This document shows positions 1-11,061 of a stretch of 64,000 bases of DNA, in pieces; position 1 is the first letter of the stretch, and the number at the start of each line of letters is the position of its first letter. This stretch comes from Pyropia haitanensis. Lineage: Eukaryota > Rhodophyta > Bangiophyceae > Bangiales > Bangiaceae. The DNA lies in contig SDUX01000004.1 of NCBI GenBank assembly GCA_008729055.1, forward strand, positions 868,001-932,000, read 5' to 3'. The translations under genes were made by a program, and so were the position numbers. The notes beneath the pieces were generated by a model that worked only from the letters and a program-made list of their open reading frames with translations, did no database searches and was not told the origin of the DNA.

Positions 1-1434
1 GGTGGGGTGGAACGGCCGCCGCCGCCGGTACACAAACGAGGACAGGTTGTACTCTTCCAACTCGGAGCGCGCCGCCGCCGCGCCAGCGTCTGCCGCGGTG
101 CCCTGCCCGGCGGCGGCGGCGTCGGTAGCAGCGCCGCCGCCGCCGCTGGTGGTCCCATTGGCGGCCGCGGCACCGTCGCTGCCGGCGTCGGCGCGCATCT
201 CGACCAGCCAGCCCGCTCCCCCCAGAACGGCCGCGTCATCAAACGCGTGCGTCGCCACCACCCGCCCGTACGGCACCCGCCCGTGCGACGCCTCCACCAC
301 CACCGCCCCCCGGTTGAGCGCCCGCACCTGCGCGCGGACCACCGCGGTGGCGGCCGCGGACACGAGGTCCGTCTTGTTGAGGATGATGACATTGGCGTAC
401 TCGACCTGCTCGATCAGCAGCTGCGACAGGGGGCGGTACTCTTCGGCATCGGCTGCCGCTGCAGCGTCCACCGACGCGGTGGGCGCCGCCGCCGCGTCTG
501 CCGACGCGGCCCCGCCGGCCGCCGCACCGGCGGCGCCCGACGGGCCCCACCGGTCCACGGGCGCATCCGTGGTGGCGAGCATCTCCCCAAAGATGCTCAC
601 GTCCACGACCGTCACCATCGTGTCGAGCGGCGCAATGTCGTTGAGAGCCACCTGCGGGGCGTCGCGGCGACGGCGGCTGGGTGCGGCGGCCGCAGCAGAA
701 GAAGCGGTGGCGGTCACAGGGGGAGCGTCGGCGCCATTGTCAGCGGCGGCACCCCCACCCCCGCCGCCGCTCGCGACGGGCACAGCGGCGGCGGTGGGGT
801 CGGAGGCGGGCGCGGGCGCGGGGTCCACCTCAAACCGGAAGCTCTCCGCGACGGGCCGCGGCTCCGCGACGCCCGTCGACTCGACGACGATGGCGTCAAA
901 GGGCGGCGACGCCCGCGCCAGCTCGGTCAGGTGGGTGACCAGGTCGTCCCGGAGGGTGCAGCAGATGCACCCGTTTTGGAGCTCCACCATGGTCGGGGGG
1001 GCGGGGGGCGCGGAGGCGGCCGCCGCTGCCGATCCTGGCGGCCCCGCGCTGCCCGACCCGCCATTGGCGGTGCCCGGCGGCGCGGCGGCGGCGGCGGCGG
1101 GGGTGACCCGCCGGATGAGTGCCGCGTCGATATTGATCTCGGCCATGTCATTGACGACAACCGCCAACCGCTGGCCGGCGGGGGCGGTGGTGAGGAGGTG
1201 GCGGAGGACGGTCGTCTTGCCGCTGCCGAGGAAGCCCGACAGGACTGTCACGCGGGGCCGCGGCGGCGGCGACGCCGCCACCGCCGCTGCCGGCGCTGCC
1301 AACGTCGCCACTGCCGGCGCTGGCCCTGCCGCTGCCACCGCCGGTGCTGCAGCACCTAGCGCTGCTGCCGCCGGCGATGCCGCCGCTGCCGCGGCTGGCG
1401 ACCCGTCAACGCCCGCGGGAGCGGCGGCCGCCAT
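1..1434 (-). CDS. COG0523/CobW-type metal-chaperone GTPase, 3' end outside window
   Basis: G3E-family GTPase of the COG0523 group (zinc chaperones, CobW, P47K), which use GTP to hand metal to client enzymes. The minus-strand frame shows GFLGSGKT (P-loop, about 1213-1236), VVNDMAEINIDAALI just after it, GCICCTLRDDL (the metal-binding CxCC motif, about 945-972), VVESTG, and the guanine-specificity motif NKTD near 368-379. At the window edge it reads SFVYRRRRPFHP, the usual start of the CobW C-terminal domain, so that domain lies mostly outside. The first in-frame ATG is at 1434 and gives an Ala/Pro-rich leader of about 60 residues before the P-loop. Ala/Gly-rich inserts lie between conserved blocks and make it longer than bacterial members. 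Family assignment is firm; the exact metal and client are not visible. Confidence 0.9.
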   Translation of the reverse strand, partial: MAAAAPAGVDGSPAAAAAASPAAAALGAAAPAVAAAGPAPAVATLAAPAAAVAASPPPRPRVTVLSGFLGSGKTTVLRHLLTTAPAGQRLAVVVNDMAEINIDAALIRRVTPAAAAAAPPGTANGGSGSAGPPGSAAAAASAPPAPPTMVELQNGCICCTLRDDLVTHLTELARASPPFDAIVVESTGVAEPRPVAESFRFEVDPAPAPASDPTAAAVPVASGGGGGGAAADNGADAPPVTATASSAAAAAPSRRRRDAPQVALNDIAPLDTMVTVVDVSIFGEMLATTDAPVDRWGPSGAAGAAAGGAASADAAAAPTASVDAAAAADAEEYRPLSQLLIEQVEYANVIILNKTDLVSAAATAVVRAQVRALNRGAVVVEASHGRVPYGRVVATHAFDDAAVLGGAGWLVEMRADAGSDGAAAANGTTSGGGGAATDAAAAGQGTAADAGAAAARSELEEYNLSSFVYRRRRPFHPT

Positions 1435-3232
1435 TATCTGGCCGCCGTCGACCAGAGGGGCGCTCGCAGGGAGGGGCGCTGCCGCCGCCACCGCCGCTGG
1501 CGCTGCCGGCGCTGCCGGAGCCGGCGTTTCGTTGGGGTCCGCTGGAGCGGCCGCGGCCGCCAATGTCCGGCTGGGGTCCAGCAGCAGAGGGCCGCCAGCA
1601 GGGAGACGCTGGGCGGCCAAAGGGGAGCACGCACGGGCGCCGCCGCTGGCGCGAGCAGGCGTCGAGAGCCTTGCCGCACCACCAAGACATGACCGTCGTC
1701 GCCGCCCACAGCCCACCGCCGGGGCACGTACCGGCCGCCCAGGCAGCAATGAGTCAAGGTCATAAATGTGCAAATTGGGTGATAAATGTGCAACGACAGG
1801 GCATTATCGCCCGGACGTTCGATGGGGAGCAAGCCGGCCGGACGGCTGTGGTGTGACCCCGACGTCAAAGGTACAGTGCAGGCGAAACATCATGCTGGTC
1901 GATCGACCGAGCGGAGTCCAACGGGGCGATAGCTCCGTGCATGACAAACAATAGAAAGATCCCTCCAAAAAGGACAGATAAATAATTTGAAACAAAAGTA
2001 GTCCCCCAAAAAGGCGAACCTTAAGTGGGCCCCATCCAACAGACGGGACGACCAGTCAGGGTGGGGGGGGGCTACTAGTCAACAAATACCGGAAATCGGT
2101 ACGCCGGGCGGATATCCTACAGGGACCAGCTGGCGGCGCACTAGCAGGTGGACGAGGTCCACTCCGCCTTGCGGCAGGGTGTGCACTGCTGGTGGCTCGT
2201 CGCCAACACGTCTCATTGGCTCCAGGTGCTAGACGACCAGCCGTTTGCCCCCCTCGAGCGTCATCAGGCGGTGACATCGCAAGAGCGCGCACCCTTGTTC
2301 CCGTCACAACGCGTCGCCGTACCACCGTGAATTTAGCGAAAAATTCGCCGCATTCGTTGATAGACAAAACAGCAGGGGGAGAAAAAGTTGGGGGAGAAAA
2401 CTAGGGGGAATAGGACGAAGAAACGGCCTCCCACTCGCTACGCCGTCCGACACGGTGGCGGCGGAGCGGCGGCGCAGCGCCGACGCGCGGCCACCCGGCG
2501 ACGCGCCGAGGCGCCGCCGCTGCCGCAGCTGTGGCCAGCGGCGCGGCGACCGCACGCACGCGCCGACGCCGCCGAGATGCGGGGGGGGGGACCGTCTGCG
2601 CGCGGCGGCGCGGGGCGGGGGACCACTCCGGAGTGGCCGGCTCCCACACTCCGGACCAGGCGCCCAGCAAGGCATACCGCCGTCACGCGTGTGCGTGGAG
2701 GCCGGCGGGGGGGGCGGGGGGAGGACGCCGCGGGACGCTCCGCGGGGCCCGACGGGCAGCCTGGTTGACACCGCCGCGGTGGGTGGGGGGGGATGGCTCG
2801 GCGGCCGCGCGCTGGCGCCGTGGCCGACAAGCGGCCGCACCAGCGGCCGCGCGCTGCAGACGACCCCCGGCGGCAGGCGGCGGCGGCGAAAGCAGTCACG
2901 CCACCCTCGGCAGGCACCGGGGGGGCACGCCTGAGGGTGGACGAGGAGCGAGCCGTGTCCGCGGGGGTGGCGGCGCAGTGGCCCACACCGGGGCGCCCGT
3001 TTTGTACACACTTTAACGGGGAGCAGAGAGCAAGGAGACGAGGAGACCACCTGGAGAGTCAAGAGGCACGACACAACATACAATTCGTGGGAGGCACGCG
3101 GACAACCACGAGCAAAACAACTCAGCGGAGGACGAGCAAGAGGCGAGAAAAGAAAATACATGGCAAGGAGACCGGGGGGTGGGGGGGAGGGGCGACAGAG
3201 TGCGGAGTGGTAGGCACGCCGAGAACCTCCGC
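1435..3232. other. Intergenic region between CobW-type gene and calmodulin
   Basis: The part from 1740 to 2450 is lower in GC and has no convincing gene. The part from 2450 to 3010 is very GC-rich and open in most frames without any recognisable domain. It probably holds the upstream region of the CobW-type gene and the 3' region of calmodulin. Confidence 0.5.
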
Positions 3233-4496
3233 TCAGCTCAGCATGCGCATGAACTCGTCAAAGTCAATCTCCCCGTCCCCGTTGAGGTCCGCCTCCTTGA
3301 TCATTTGGTTCACCTCCTCGTCAGACAGGTTCTCGCCGAGGGACAGCATGATGTTGCGGAGCTCGGTGGCGTCAATCTTTCCAGATCCGTCCTTGTCCTG
3401 CGCGCATGGGAATGGGAAGCACAAAGAAACAAAAGTGCGTGGTGCACAGGGGAAACGACACACGACGCACCACAAGGAATGCCCAGTGTGAGAAAGTCAC
3501 AAGCATACGGGTTACATGCACACCAGCTCCACCGTACGAGCCCTCAGCGCGTGTGCCCACGCTTGCACGCCCGGTGCTGACTGCTCCAGAACGTGAAGTA
3601 CCCTCCACAGTCAAGCCCCACCGCCAAAGGTCACCCCCAAGCAAGCCATACGGTAGACCGACATGGAACAGATTGATACGGATGGAACAGTACCGCAGCG
3701 GGCACCGGCCACATCCTCCCCCACGACGCTCTTCTCCCTCCCTCACTCTGCCGCTTCCTCAACAAACGTACAAAAACCTTGAACGCCTCAAAGATCTCCG
3801 AGTCCTTGTCCGTGTTGTTCATCTTGCGTGCCATGAGGGTGACAAACTCGGCAAAATCAATCTTGCCATTTCCGTCCGCGTCCACCTCGTTGATCATTTG
3901 TTGGAGCTCCGTGTCCGTGGGGTTTTGGCCCATGCCCTTCATGACAACGCCCAGCTCCGAGGCAGTGATGGAGCCATCCCCATCCTTGTCCTGCGTCACC
4001 AGATAACAAGCACACCCAAGCAGCACAGACCACAAAGGAGACGAGCCCAGAAAGACACAGACGGAGAAAAAGCAGAGCGTAGACGCAGAAAAATTAGAGT
4101 CAGCCATCTGCCTGCCTCGCGCAGGGACACACAACAACTCCACCTCCCACGGCTCCTGCTTACCACCGCCGCACGCCCACGGCAGGTCCATCGCCCCACC
4201 CCACCCAGTCTCCAGACATCCCCTTCCACCGACTGCCACCGCCACCGCCACTACCACCACCACCGCCACCGCCACGGCCCACCCCAACCGCTGCGCCGCC
4301 GACCGTCTTCCCCATCCATGCATCCGCCACCTCTTTCCCCCACCCTCCTCCCACCCCTCCCTCACACGTCCCTGGAACAAAATGGCCTCCCCCCGCCATG
4401 CGCCGCATCTGTGCCCTCCCAACGTACAAAGAGCGCAAACGCCTCCCGAAACTCTTTGATCGTCTCCTCGGTCAGGTCCAGGGACCCCCGCGGCAT
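3233..4496 (-). CDS. CAM: Calmodulin, three exons
   Basis: Calcium sensor with four EF-hands. Exons on the minus strand are 4428-4496, 3772-3990 and 3233-3397 (23, 73 and 54 codons plus stop), giving 150 residues against 149 for typical calmodulin. Introns are 3991-4427 and 3398-3771, both GTACGTT...CAG and both phase 0. The loops read [36 protein letters not shown] and [12 protein letters not shown], each with acidic residues at positions 1 and 12, so all four should bind calcium. The start at 4496 sits in the context GCCACCATGC; further upstream Met codons in the same frame would add a non-calmodulin leader. The C-terminus ends MRMLS, a few residues different from the usual MTAK-type end. 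A close calmodulin-like paralog cannot be excluded, but the match through both lobes is strong. Confidence 0.92.
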
Positions 4497-5470
4497 GGTG
4501 GCGACGGCGATCGGCGTCGGGACCCACCAAAGGCCGCCGCCGTCCCGTGCCGAAGCGGTGAACAGGAAAGGAGCGCAGAACCAGACGCACGCCAACGGGG
4601 CGCGCTCCACCCAGCTCCCCCCCCCTCCGTCGAAACCCCGCCTGCTGGCCGCCCACACGTGCACAGGCCACGCCGAGGGACCCGCCTCCCCCAGACGCCG
4701 CCGCCGGCCAGGTGCTGTGCGCAGCAACACACAGGGGGCAAGGCGGCTCACCCGTGCGAGCCTGCGGGAGCAAACGATACGGGGGGCAGCGGGCACCTAC
4801 AGCAGCGTAGCCACCGGGGCAGAAGCAAAATCACGAGCAGCAGCCCGCTGGGAGGGAGAAAAGAGAGGATACGGGGCGGAACAGTAGAATGTTGGCAGAC
4901 GGAGGCGCGGGCGCGCGGGGGTGAGCAGGTAGCACGTGTTTGGCGCGCGGCTGCAAAAGGGGTAGTCGTCCAAGCAACGAGGAAGGCGGCGTGGGTGGGG
5001 TGGGGCGGACGGGGGAGAGCGCACGCGACGGGGGACGTCCGTGGCGCGCACCACGTCGGCGGCTGGCCGCTGCGTGCGCACGGGCACACCCCCGCGCCGG
5101 CGCCGTCGGGACTCCCACTGCCGTTGCGGCAGCCGCAGGCCGGCAGCTGGCGCGGCTGCTCACAGCCGTACGGGGCCCGACCGCCAAAAATCTGCACGGA
5201 ACGCCCCCGCGCCCTCCTGCTCCCAGGCCGGGGTTCCCTTGATTTCCTCTTCCTGCCCCCCCCCCAGCCACCACTCTCAACACCAAAACGCGCACACAAA
5301 CCGCGCTACACCGCCGCCACGACACGAAAGACGGGTCGGGATGAGGTCGCGCGTGTGTCACGGCGGTCGCCGCCGCCCCCCACCAGCTTGCGTGTCGTCC
5401 TCGTCGGCTGGACACGGGGGCTCAGCTGGTACCGCTCGCACGGCGAGCGCTGCGTTGTGAGTGGCCAGCC
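4497..5470. other. Upstream region of calmodulin, GC-rich
   Basis: No domain or credible gene is seen on either strand. The stretch probably carries the calmodulin promoter and 5' leader. No TATA box is obvious. The composition changes near 5470, where the GC-poorer region upstream of the hAT gene begins. Confidence 0.45.
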
Positions 5471-5896
5471 GCGTTTATGAGGTTCGAACACTTGCCACGT
5501 TGTGCGACTCAGAAGTCACACATCATGGACAACGCGTCGGTACGGGGAGGGGCGTGACACCCACCCGGCGCCGCGTCTGTAAATGGTATCTACATGCCAA
5601 GGACATGCGGACCACCCAAAATATTTTTGCATGATCGGGACAAGCGGTGAGATTGCAGTGCAGAAGAGCCAACGGACCAACCAGTGGGACGCCATGCACA
5701 CGAGTGTGGACCAATGTATCAACGTCGCGCAATCGCACGTTGACAAGCGCGCCTCACGAGCCGCGCAAGAGGAAGAACGGTACTCAAGGACCTAACCATG
5801 GTAGCAGATTAAATGTATCGAAGAGGCCAATTTATTGACAAGTAAGATCTTATCGTTGAGTTCAGCTTCGATCTGTGATCTTGCAGTGTCATTTGG

Positions 5897-7194
5897 CCAA
5901 TGGATGCAAAGGAACCTATTGCCGTTCCCCAATCTTTGTCTCATCGTGACAACCACAAGAACACAGAGAAAGTGACCAATGAGATGCCTCAGATGATGAG
6001 CCACTGATCAATGACTGCTCCGCATGAGCGGCCATTGTCATGTAAACAATAACATTTGAGATTTTATCGAGAGTTTTGGAGCTCATCAGAGGGAACAGGC
6101 CAACAAGAGCAGCTGGTTCAGCAGAAAACGCGTGAGATCATCGACGCACAAGGACGGTGGTACAAGAAGACAACAGCACTCTGACCCATCAGAGGTCCGT
6201 TCAAGACCTAGTCAATGCAGCCAATCACAAGCGATATTGGGATCTGTGCATCGTCGCGTGCTATTGGTTGTTTCTCAGCTGCCAGCACGCCATTGGCCCA
6301 TACTGTTGCTGGTGCTGTCGTTGCTGTCGCCAAGAGACAAAATTTGGGGAACTGCGATACGAGATCCATTCCAAACACAGAGGTGGCACGAGCATCATGA
6401 AGCAATTTGGAAGTATCAATATACCGTGTTGGGCGAGCGCTACTGCGAAAACGCTGCGCAAGTCGCGCGACCCTTTGGCTTCCGTCGCGACTTCTTGACT
6501 CGAGATGAGTAGAATGTATGGCTATCGTCCCAGATTTGGCGGTTGTGCTTGTGTACAACTGCTCAACAGCGCCCACCTGACGGCTTCTAAGCCAATGAAG
6601 CGCGAGAATGCAACAGAAATCGCGTGGCGCTTCTCATCCGAACAGTACTCGATTGGCTGCAACTGGGAGCCTATCTCGAAACTGGCGCTGATTGGTCCAA
6701 GGGCAGTAGTCTTCCTTTGCAACCCCGCCTGTTTCCCCTGGATCTCAGGCAATCTCTTGAACAACGCAGGCGAGCAAGCTGCCACCGGAGCCAGTCTTCC
6801 AGTCCATTTGGGATGAAGTCCCTGCAAGGTCGCACTGACCTGTCTCGGAACAACTGAGCGCGATACTGAGCAGCTATTGGTTAGACCAGCCGAGTCTGAG
6901 GCATGTCATTGGTCATCCACTGTTGTGCTGTGGCGCACATGCAGATCTGCCGAAATCGGGACAACAGCAATAGAAGGAGTAATGCGCTGGTGGGCCGACT
7001 GCCACGGCAACAGGCTTTGTTGGCGACCTGGACGGCGGCTAGTGCTGTCGAGTTTACCGCCACGTATGGAAAAATGCAGGAAATTTCTTTCTTGCACGCA
7101 CAGAGGCCGTCAAGGCCGTTTTCTTGAAAGAGACCTTTCCTTTCATTTCCATCGCGAGACCCGCCACGTGGTACCGTCCACGCCCTCCTATTGG
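5897..7194. promoter_or_regulatory. CCAAT-box cluster upstream of the hAT-type gene
   Basis: Twelve CCAAT or ATTGG pentamers lie in 1.3 kb, at 5897, 5976, 6221, 6236, 6263, 6292, 6592, 6652, 6691, 6876, 6908 and 7190. About two would be expected by chance at this base composition. CCAAT is the NF-Y site in eukaryotes. The tract has no convincing protein-coding gene and ends about 215 bp before the ATG at 7409, after which a pyrimidine-rich leader begins. The regulatory role is inferred. Confidence 0.45.
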
Positions 7195-7408
7195 CGAATG
7201 CATGACGCGGATCTCGTATCTCCCGTCTTGCTCCGACGCTCCTCCAGCACGGCCGGCGCCGGCGGTCCGGTCTTGTCCCAGCTTGTCCACCGACGCCTCC
7301 TTTCACCGTTCACACTGTCGTCCTTCCTGTCCCCTCACTCTGAGCACCACGCACTTTTCCCATCCTCAGTCTCTTTCCTTCCGACACCACACTCCCACTC
7401 CTCCCTCA

Positions 7409-8307
7409 ATGGCTCCGGGGGTCAGCACTGTGCCGCCTCCTGGCAAGCGGACGGGGTCATGGCTGTACGTGGACGTGGATGCCAACCCTGGGCGGATGCA
7501 CTGTCGCGGGGACGGGTGCCGATGGGCCAACACGCCCAACAAGACTAGAGCAAGGGATCACCTCGTTGGCTGTGCCGCGGCGAAACGGTCGTTCCCCGAG
7601 ATGATGGGGGTCCTCCTTCCTGCTGCCAACAGCCTTGGTGCTCCCCCCCTGCAACGGCAGAGCAGCTACATGAGTGGCGGCTCCTGTGGACCGAGGCGAT
7701 GTGCGAGTCGTGCTTACCGCTCGGCTTTTTTGAGACGCCAACGTGGCGGGCGGCTCTAACGGCTGTGACGGGTGGCCGGTTTACAGGCCCCGGCGACCGC
7801 CGGATGCTGGCTTCCACGTACGTGCCTTTGGTGGCGGCTAAATCGGACAAGCGGACCGCCGAGCGGATTCGGGAGGCGGACTCGTCGGCGGTGTCAATGG
7901 ACGGCGCAACGGTCAACCGTCAAGGGGTATACAACTTTGTAAACTACTCGCCTCTGGCGTTGCTTTATGCTACCACCCGATTGGGCGCCGTCTCACCGAC
8001 AGGTGACAACCTGCTGACCGCCATCAAGGACTCATTTAAGGAGCCAATCATGGCTGTTGCTCGCCTTGGAGCAAGTGCGGGGGGGGGGTGGCGGCGGCAC
8101 CGACGCCGCGCTGGCGGCGCTTTCTGGACGACCGCGCACCAGTCGTCGTGTCGGACTCGCCCAGCGCCATGGTGCGCATGCGCAGCGCTGGCGTCGGCGA
8201 CGGTACCTTTGCTTTTGGATATGGCTGCGCAGCACACGCTGGCAACCTGGTGGCGCAAGACGCTGCAAAGTTCCAGCCGTTTGCACTGGCGCTGCGCAGC
8301 TCTCTGT
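7409..8307 (+). pseudogene. hAT-superfamily transposase, 5' part, interrupted by LTR retrotransposon
   Basis: N-terminal half of a hAT transposase-like gene, interrupted at 8307. From the ATG at 7409 there is a BED-type zinc finger (C-x4-C ... H-x3-C, about 7495-7570). The frame then changes at a C7 run (7643-7649) into HEWRLLWTEAMCESCLPLGF and the DUF659-like block up to SFKEPIMAVARLG. It changes again at a G10 run (8079-8088) into VVVSDSPSAMV and GYGCAAHAGNL, the typical hAT metal-site region. The retrotransposon LTR begins at 8308 inside this frame, and the reading frame resumes exactly at 19342 when one CTGT copy is removed. Whether this was a live transposon or a domesticated gene before interruption is not visible; no hAT terminal repeats were found. 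Confidence 0.75.
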
Positions 8308-8950
8308 TGTGGCATATATACGCCTGGGGGGCGCGCAGGGGCCGTCCACGGCTAAGTGGACGGCACGCGCCGCAGCCCCACGGGCGGCCACACCCGCCGA
8401 GGGCGTCGTCGCAACCCCTCTCCCCGACCCCTGTAAAAGGGTCGGGCGGCGCACCGGGCCCGAACGGTCGCGTCACGGGTGGGGCTAGCCCCCCCCCCTA
8501 GGTCGCTTGTGATTGGGTCGAAGGCGTGCGCCGGCGGGCGATCCTTCGACCCGAGGGACAGCTCCCGGGCCGGGGGAGGACGGCCGCGGGAGCTGGATCG
8601 AGTACTCCCTGTGACGATCGATAGGATCGACCTATCGATTGTGGTACGCCCTTTCGGGGGGTACTCACCAATTTCGCATGCAATTATCGTCTTGGAGGGA
8701 TTTCGCTTCTATTTCTTAGGACAGGTCGACCCTGCCCGGTCGACCTGTCCGATCGAGGGTTGCGGCGGGCGCGCGCGTGCCTCTTCTGGGCACGCGACGG
8801 CGTTCTCGCCCCGCTTCTCCCTGCTCGTCAGGTCTAAACGTATCCTTCTTTGTCCCGTTTACTTGCCATAGTTTTGGCACTGCGGTTACGGGTTTGTGCG
8901 TCAACCCTCCCCCCTGACTACGGTACCCTGTGGACACCCGACTTGCCACA
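8308..8950 (+). repeat. 5' LTR
   Basis: 643-bp direct repeat of 18695-19337, with no difference seen by eye. It contains two perfect hairpins: a 9-bp stem with ATCGATAGG (8617-8625 and 8631-8639) and a 13-bp stem starting GGACAGG (8719-8731 and 8738-8750). An A/T-rich TATATA lies only five bases from its left edge, which is unusual for a U3 promoter TATA. Confidence 0.93.
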
Positions 8951-8952
8951 TT

Positions 8953-8970
8953 TGGTGGAGCAGCAGGGGA
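8953..8970 (+). other. Primer-binding site of the retrotransposon
   Basis: Two bases after the 5' LTR the sequence reads TGGTGGAGCAGCAGGGG. Its complement ends in CCA, as the 3' end of a mature tRNA does, so minus-strand DNA synthesis would be primed here. The tRNA species was not identified. Confidence 0.75.
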
Positions 8971-9216
8971 TACGCAGAAACTCACGGCCCTCGGCCGTGA
9001 GGTGGACGTGTATCTCCTTATCTTTTACGGCTAAGACGGGTAGCGGTGTCATCGTGGACTTCGACTTGGGCGGCCGGAGCGCAGGGCGCAAACGGACCCG
9101 GGTCAAGGTGGTGGTGAGCGGGGCTCATCACGTCAAGGGGTCGCCACGGGCCGTAGCCCCGTGGACGACAGCGATCGCCGGTCCTCGACAGGGGAGGACC
9201 TGATCGGTCGGGCAAC

Positions 9217-11028
9217 ATGGATCCTCATCTCCCGAAGGACTACGTGCCCCCCGATGGGACGCGCCGAAAGGGCGTCTCCACGAGGTCTTCCTCTACCACT
9301 CAAGCCCGCAACGACCCCCCTCCGCCTCCTCGTCGGGCCCCGTCGGCGCATGCCGACGTGGACCCAAAGGACGACCCGCTGACGTTCCCAGCGGCCTCGG
9401 CGTCGGCGGCTGGGCCGACGCCTACCGCAGAGGCGGAAGACGACGGCCGGACTGCCGCCTATGAAGCTGCCCTTGCTCAAGCGGAGCAAGCTTTGAATGA
9501 CGAGCAGACCACGGTAGCCGAACTGACGCGACGTCTGCAGCAGCAACAAGATCTGCTGGTTGAGATGCAGAAGTCTGCTCAAGGGAGCAGATCCGCCAGT
9601 GGCTCCATGAAGAAGCCCCGACCCACCAAGAAGGGTCAGCCTAAGGATCGCAAGCAGCCGACACCTGAGCCTGTCAAGGAACAACATGACACGGCGGAGC
9701 TACTTGCGGGACTCCAGGCTCTCCTTCAAGTGTACGGTGAGCGCCCCGCTCAGGGTACCCCCGAGCGCGGCCGCCGTACACGCAAGGGCCCTCGTCACAC
9801 TCGACGTGACGACGCCCCTTCCAAGTCCCGGTCATCGTCGGCGACGGACCGATCTACTTCGTCCGATCGGTCATCGTCGTCATCGTCGACATCGGGGCCC
9901 CCGACCCCTCCTTCTCCGCCGTCTTCCCCGTCGGAATCTTCCGACGAGAGCACCACGGACGAGGAGGAAGCTACGCGACGCCGACGCGGGCTCAAGTCCA
10001 AGCGATCAAAGAAGAACGAACACGAGGTGTTCGACCGTCGGATGGCCATCCATGCACCCAACCGTCGTTACCGACGTCTGTTGTGCTACAAGACGTACTT
10101 CCTGGAGGATACGCGCCTGGCGTATCCACCCCGTCTTGTCAGGAAAGCACATAAGCTGAATAAGTGCTTGGACGGGCCGTTCCAAGGTCAGGCGCCCTTC
10201 ACTGGGAAGGACCCACTCGCCATCTTCGGGTTCTTGTCTACGTTCAAGAAAGCTTGTGACGCCGCCGGAGCGTCACACGGACAAGCACTGCCCCTCCTCG
10301 GCTTCCGCCTGTCGGGATCGGCTAAGCTGTCCTTCACCTCCGCCGTGTCCAACAGTGGGACACGGGACGCGCACGCCATCAAGACGTACGGGGACGGAGT
10401 GAACTGGCTGTTGCAGAAGTTTGCAACGCCGGACAAGTTGAACGAGGCCTACACCGAGGTCATTTCTGCTCGTCAAGAACAAGAGGAAGCACCTCGAGCG
10501 TTCGGCGAACGGCTCGAGCGTATGTGCGACCGCCTCGTCGGCTTGTTCAACAGCAGCGATCTCGTTGATACGTTCATCAACGGACTTCACGACGCGATCA
10601 AGGCGCAGGTTGTCATGTTCCAGATGACCAAGGGCCGCGTGTCGCTGCCGGAAGCGATCACTACCGCGCAGATCTACTGGACGGGTGTCCAGAAGGTCAA
10701 GGTGGACCTGCGTCGACACATCCGGAACACTACCTCTCCAATCCGTGTTGGAGCCGTCTCGGAAGCCGTCGTAGCGAATGTCGCGGTCACCCCGCCGCAA
10801 CCACCACGTTTCGCGCGAACGGAACGCAACGCCACACCGGCATCGAGGTCCCCGTCCCCGCGTCGAACTGCAACTTCGACGGACGAATGCTACAACTGTC
10901 ACCGGTTCGGGCACTTCTCCAGCGACTGCCCCGAACCTCGACGGGAACGCCGACGTTCGTCAACGGACCGTGCCGTAACGGCCTTCGTCGACACCGACGA
11001 CCACCCTGCCCACGCTCAGGGAAACTGA
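9217..11028 (+). CDS. gag: Retrotransposon Gag
   Basis: 603-residue structural protein that would form the virus-like particle. It has a charged, Ser-rich N-terminal half with a heptad-like segment near residues 85-125, a Retrotrans_gag-like helical region around residues 330-490, and one CCHC zinc knuckle (C-x2-C-x4-H-x4-C: CYNCHRFGHFSSDC, about 10888-10929) followed by basic residues. The ATG at 9217 is the first long-frame start after the primer-binding site. The stop TGA at 11026-11028 directly follows the slippery heptamer described separately, so Gag-Pol is probably made by -1 frameshifting. No internal damage is visible. Confidence 0.92.
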   Translation: MDPHLPKDYVPPDGTRRKGVSTRSSSTTQARNDPPPPPRRAPSAHADVDPKDDPLTFPAASASAAGPTPTAEAEDDGRTAAYEAALAQAEQALNDEQTTVAELTRRLQQQQDLLVEMQKSAQGSRSASGSMKKPRPTKKGQPKDRKQPTPEPVKEQHDTAELLAGLQALLQVYGERPAQGTPERGRRTRKGPRHTRRDDAPSKSRSSSATDRSTSSDRSSSSSSTSGPPTPPSPPSSPSESSDESTTDEEEATRRRRGLKSKRSKKNEHEVFDRRMAIHAPNRRYRRLLCYKTYFLEDTRLAYPPRLVRKAHKLNKCLDGPFQGQAPFTGKDPLAIFGFLSTFKKACDAAGASHGQALPLLGFRLSGSAKLSFTSAVSNSGTRDAHAIKTYGDGVNWLLQKFATPDKLNEAYTEVISARQEQEEAPRAFGERLERMCDRLVGLFNSSDLVDTFINGLHDAIKAQVVMFQMTKGRVSLPEAITTAQIYWTGVQKVKVDLRRHIRNTTSPIRVGAVSEAVVANVAVTPPQPPRFARTERNATPASRSPSPRRTATSTDECYNCHRFGHFSSDCPEPRRERRRSSTDRAVTAFVDTDDHPAHAQGN

Positions 11029-11061
11029 GCGGTCGGTCGCGTGAGCCCGGCGCGGCCGACC
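11019..11061 (+). promoter_or_regulatory. -1 ribosomal frameshift signal between gag and pol
   Basis: In the gag frame the heptamer G GGA AAC occupies 11019-11025, matching X XXY YYZ. The gag stop TGA follows at once. After a 5-nt spacer, GGTCGGTCGCG (11031-11041) can pair with CGCGGCCGACC (11051-11061) across a 9-nt loop, an 11-bp stem with one G-U pair. Slipping back one base enters exactly the open pol frame. Confidence 0.8.

Noticed and set aside
2..1765. Plus-strand open frame of 587 codons
   Set aside because: It is the shadow of the CobW-type gene on the minus strand; only the minus frame shows GTPase motifs.
5480..5500. tRNA-like B-box word GGTTCGAA
   Set aside because: Flanking bases cannot form a T-stem or acceptor stem.
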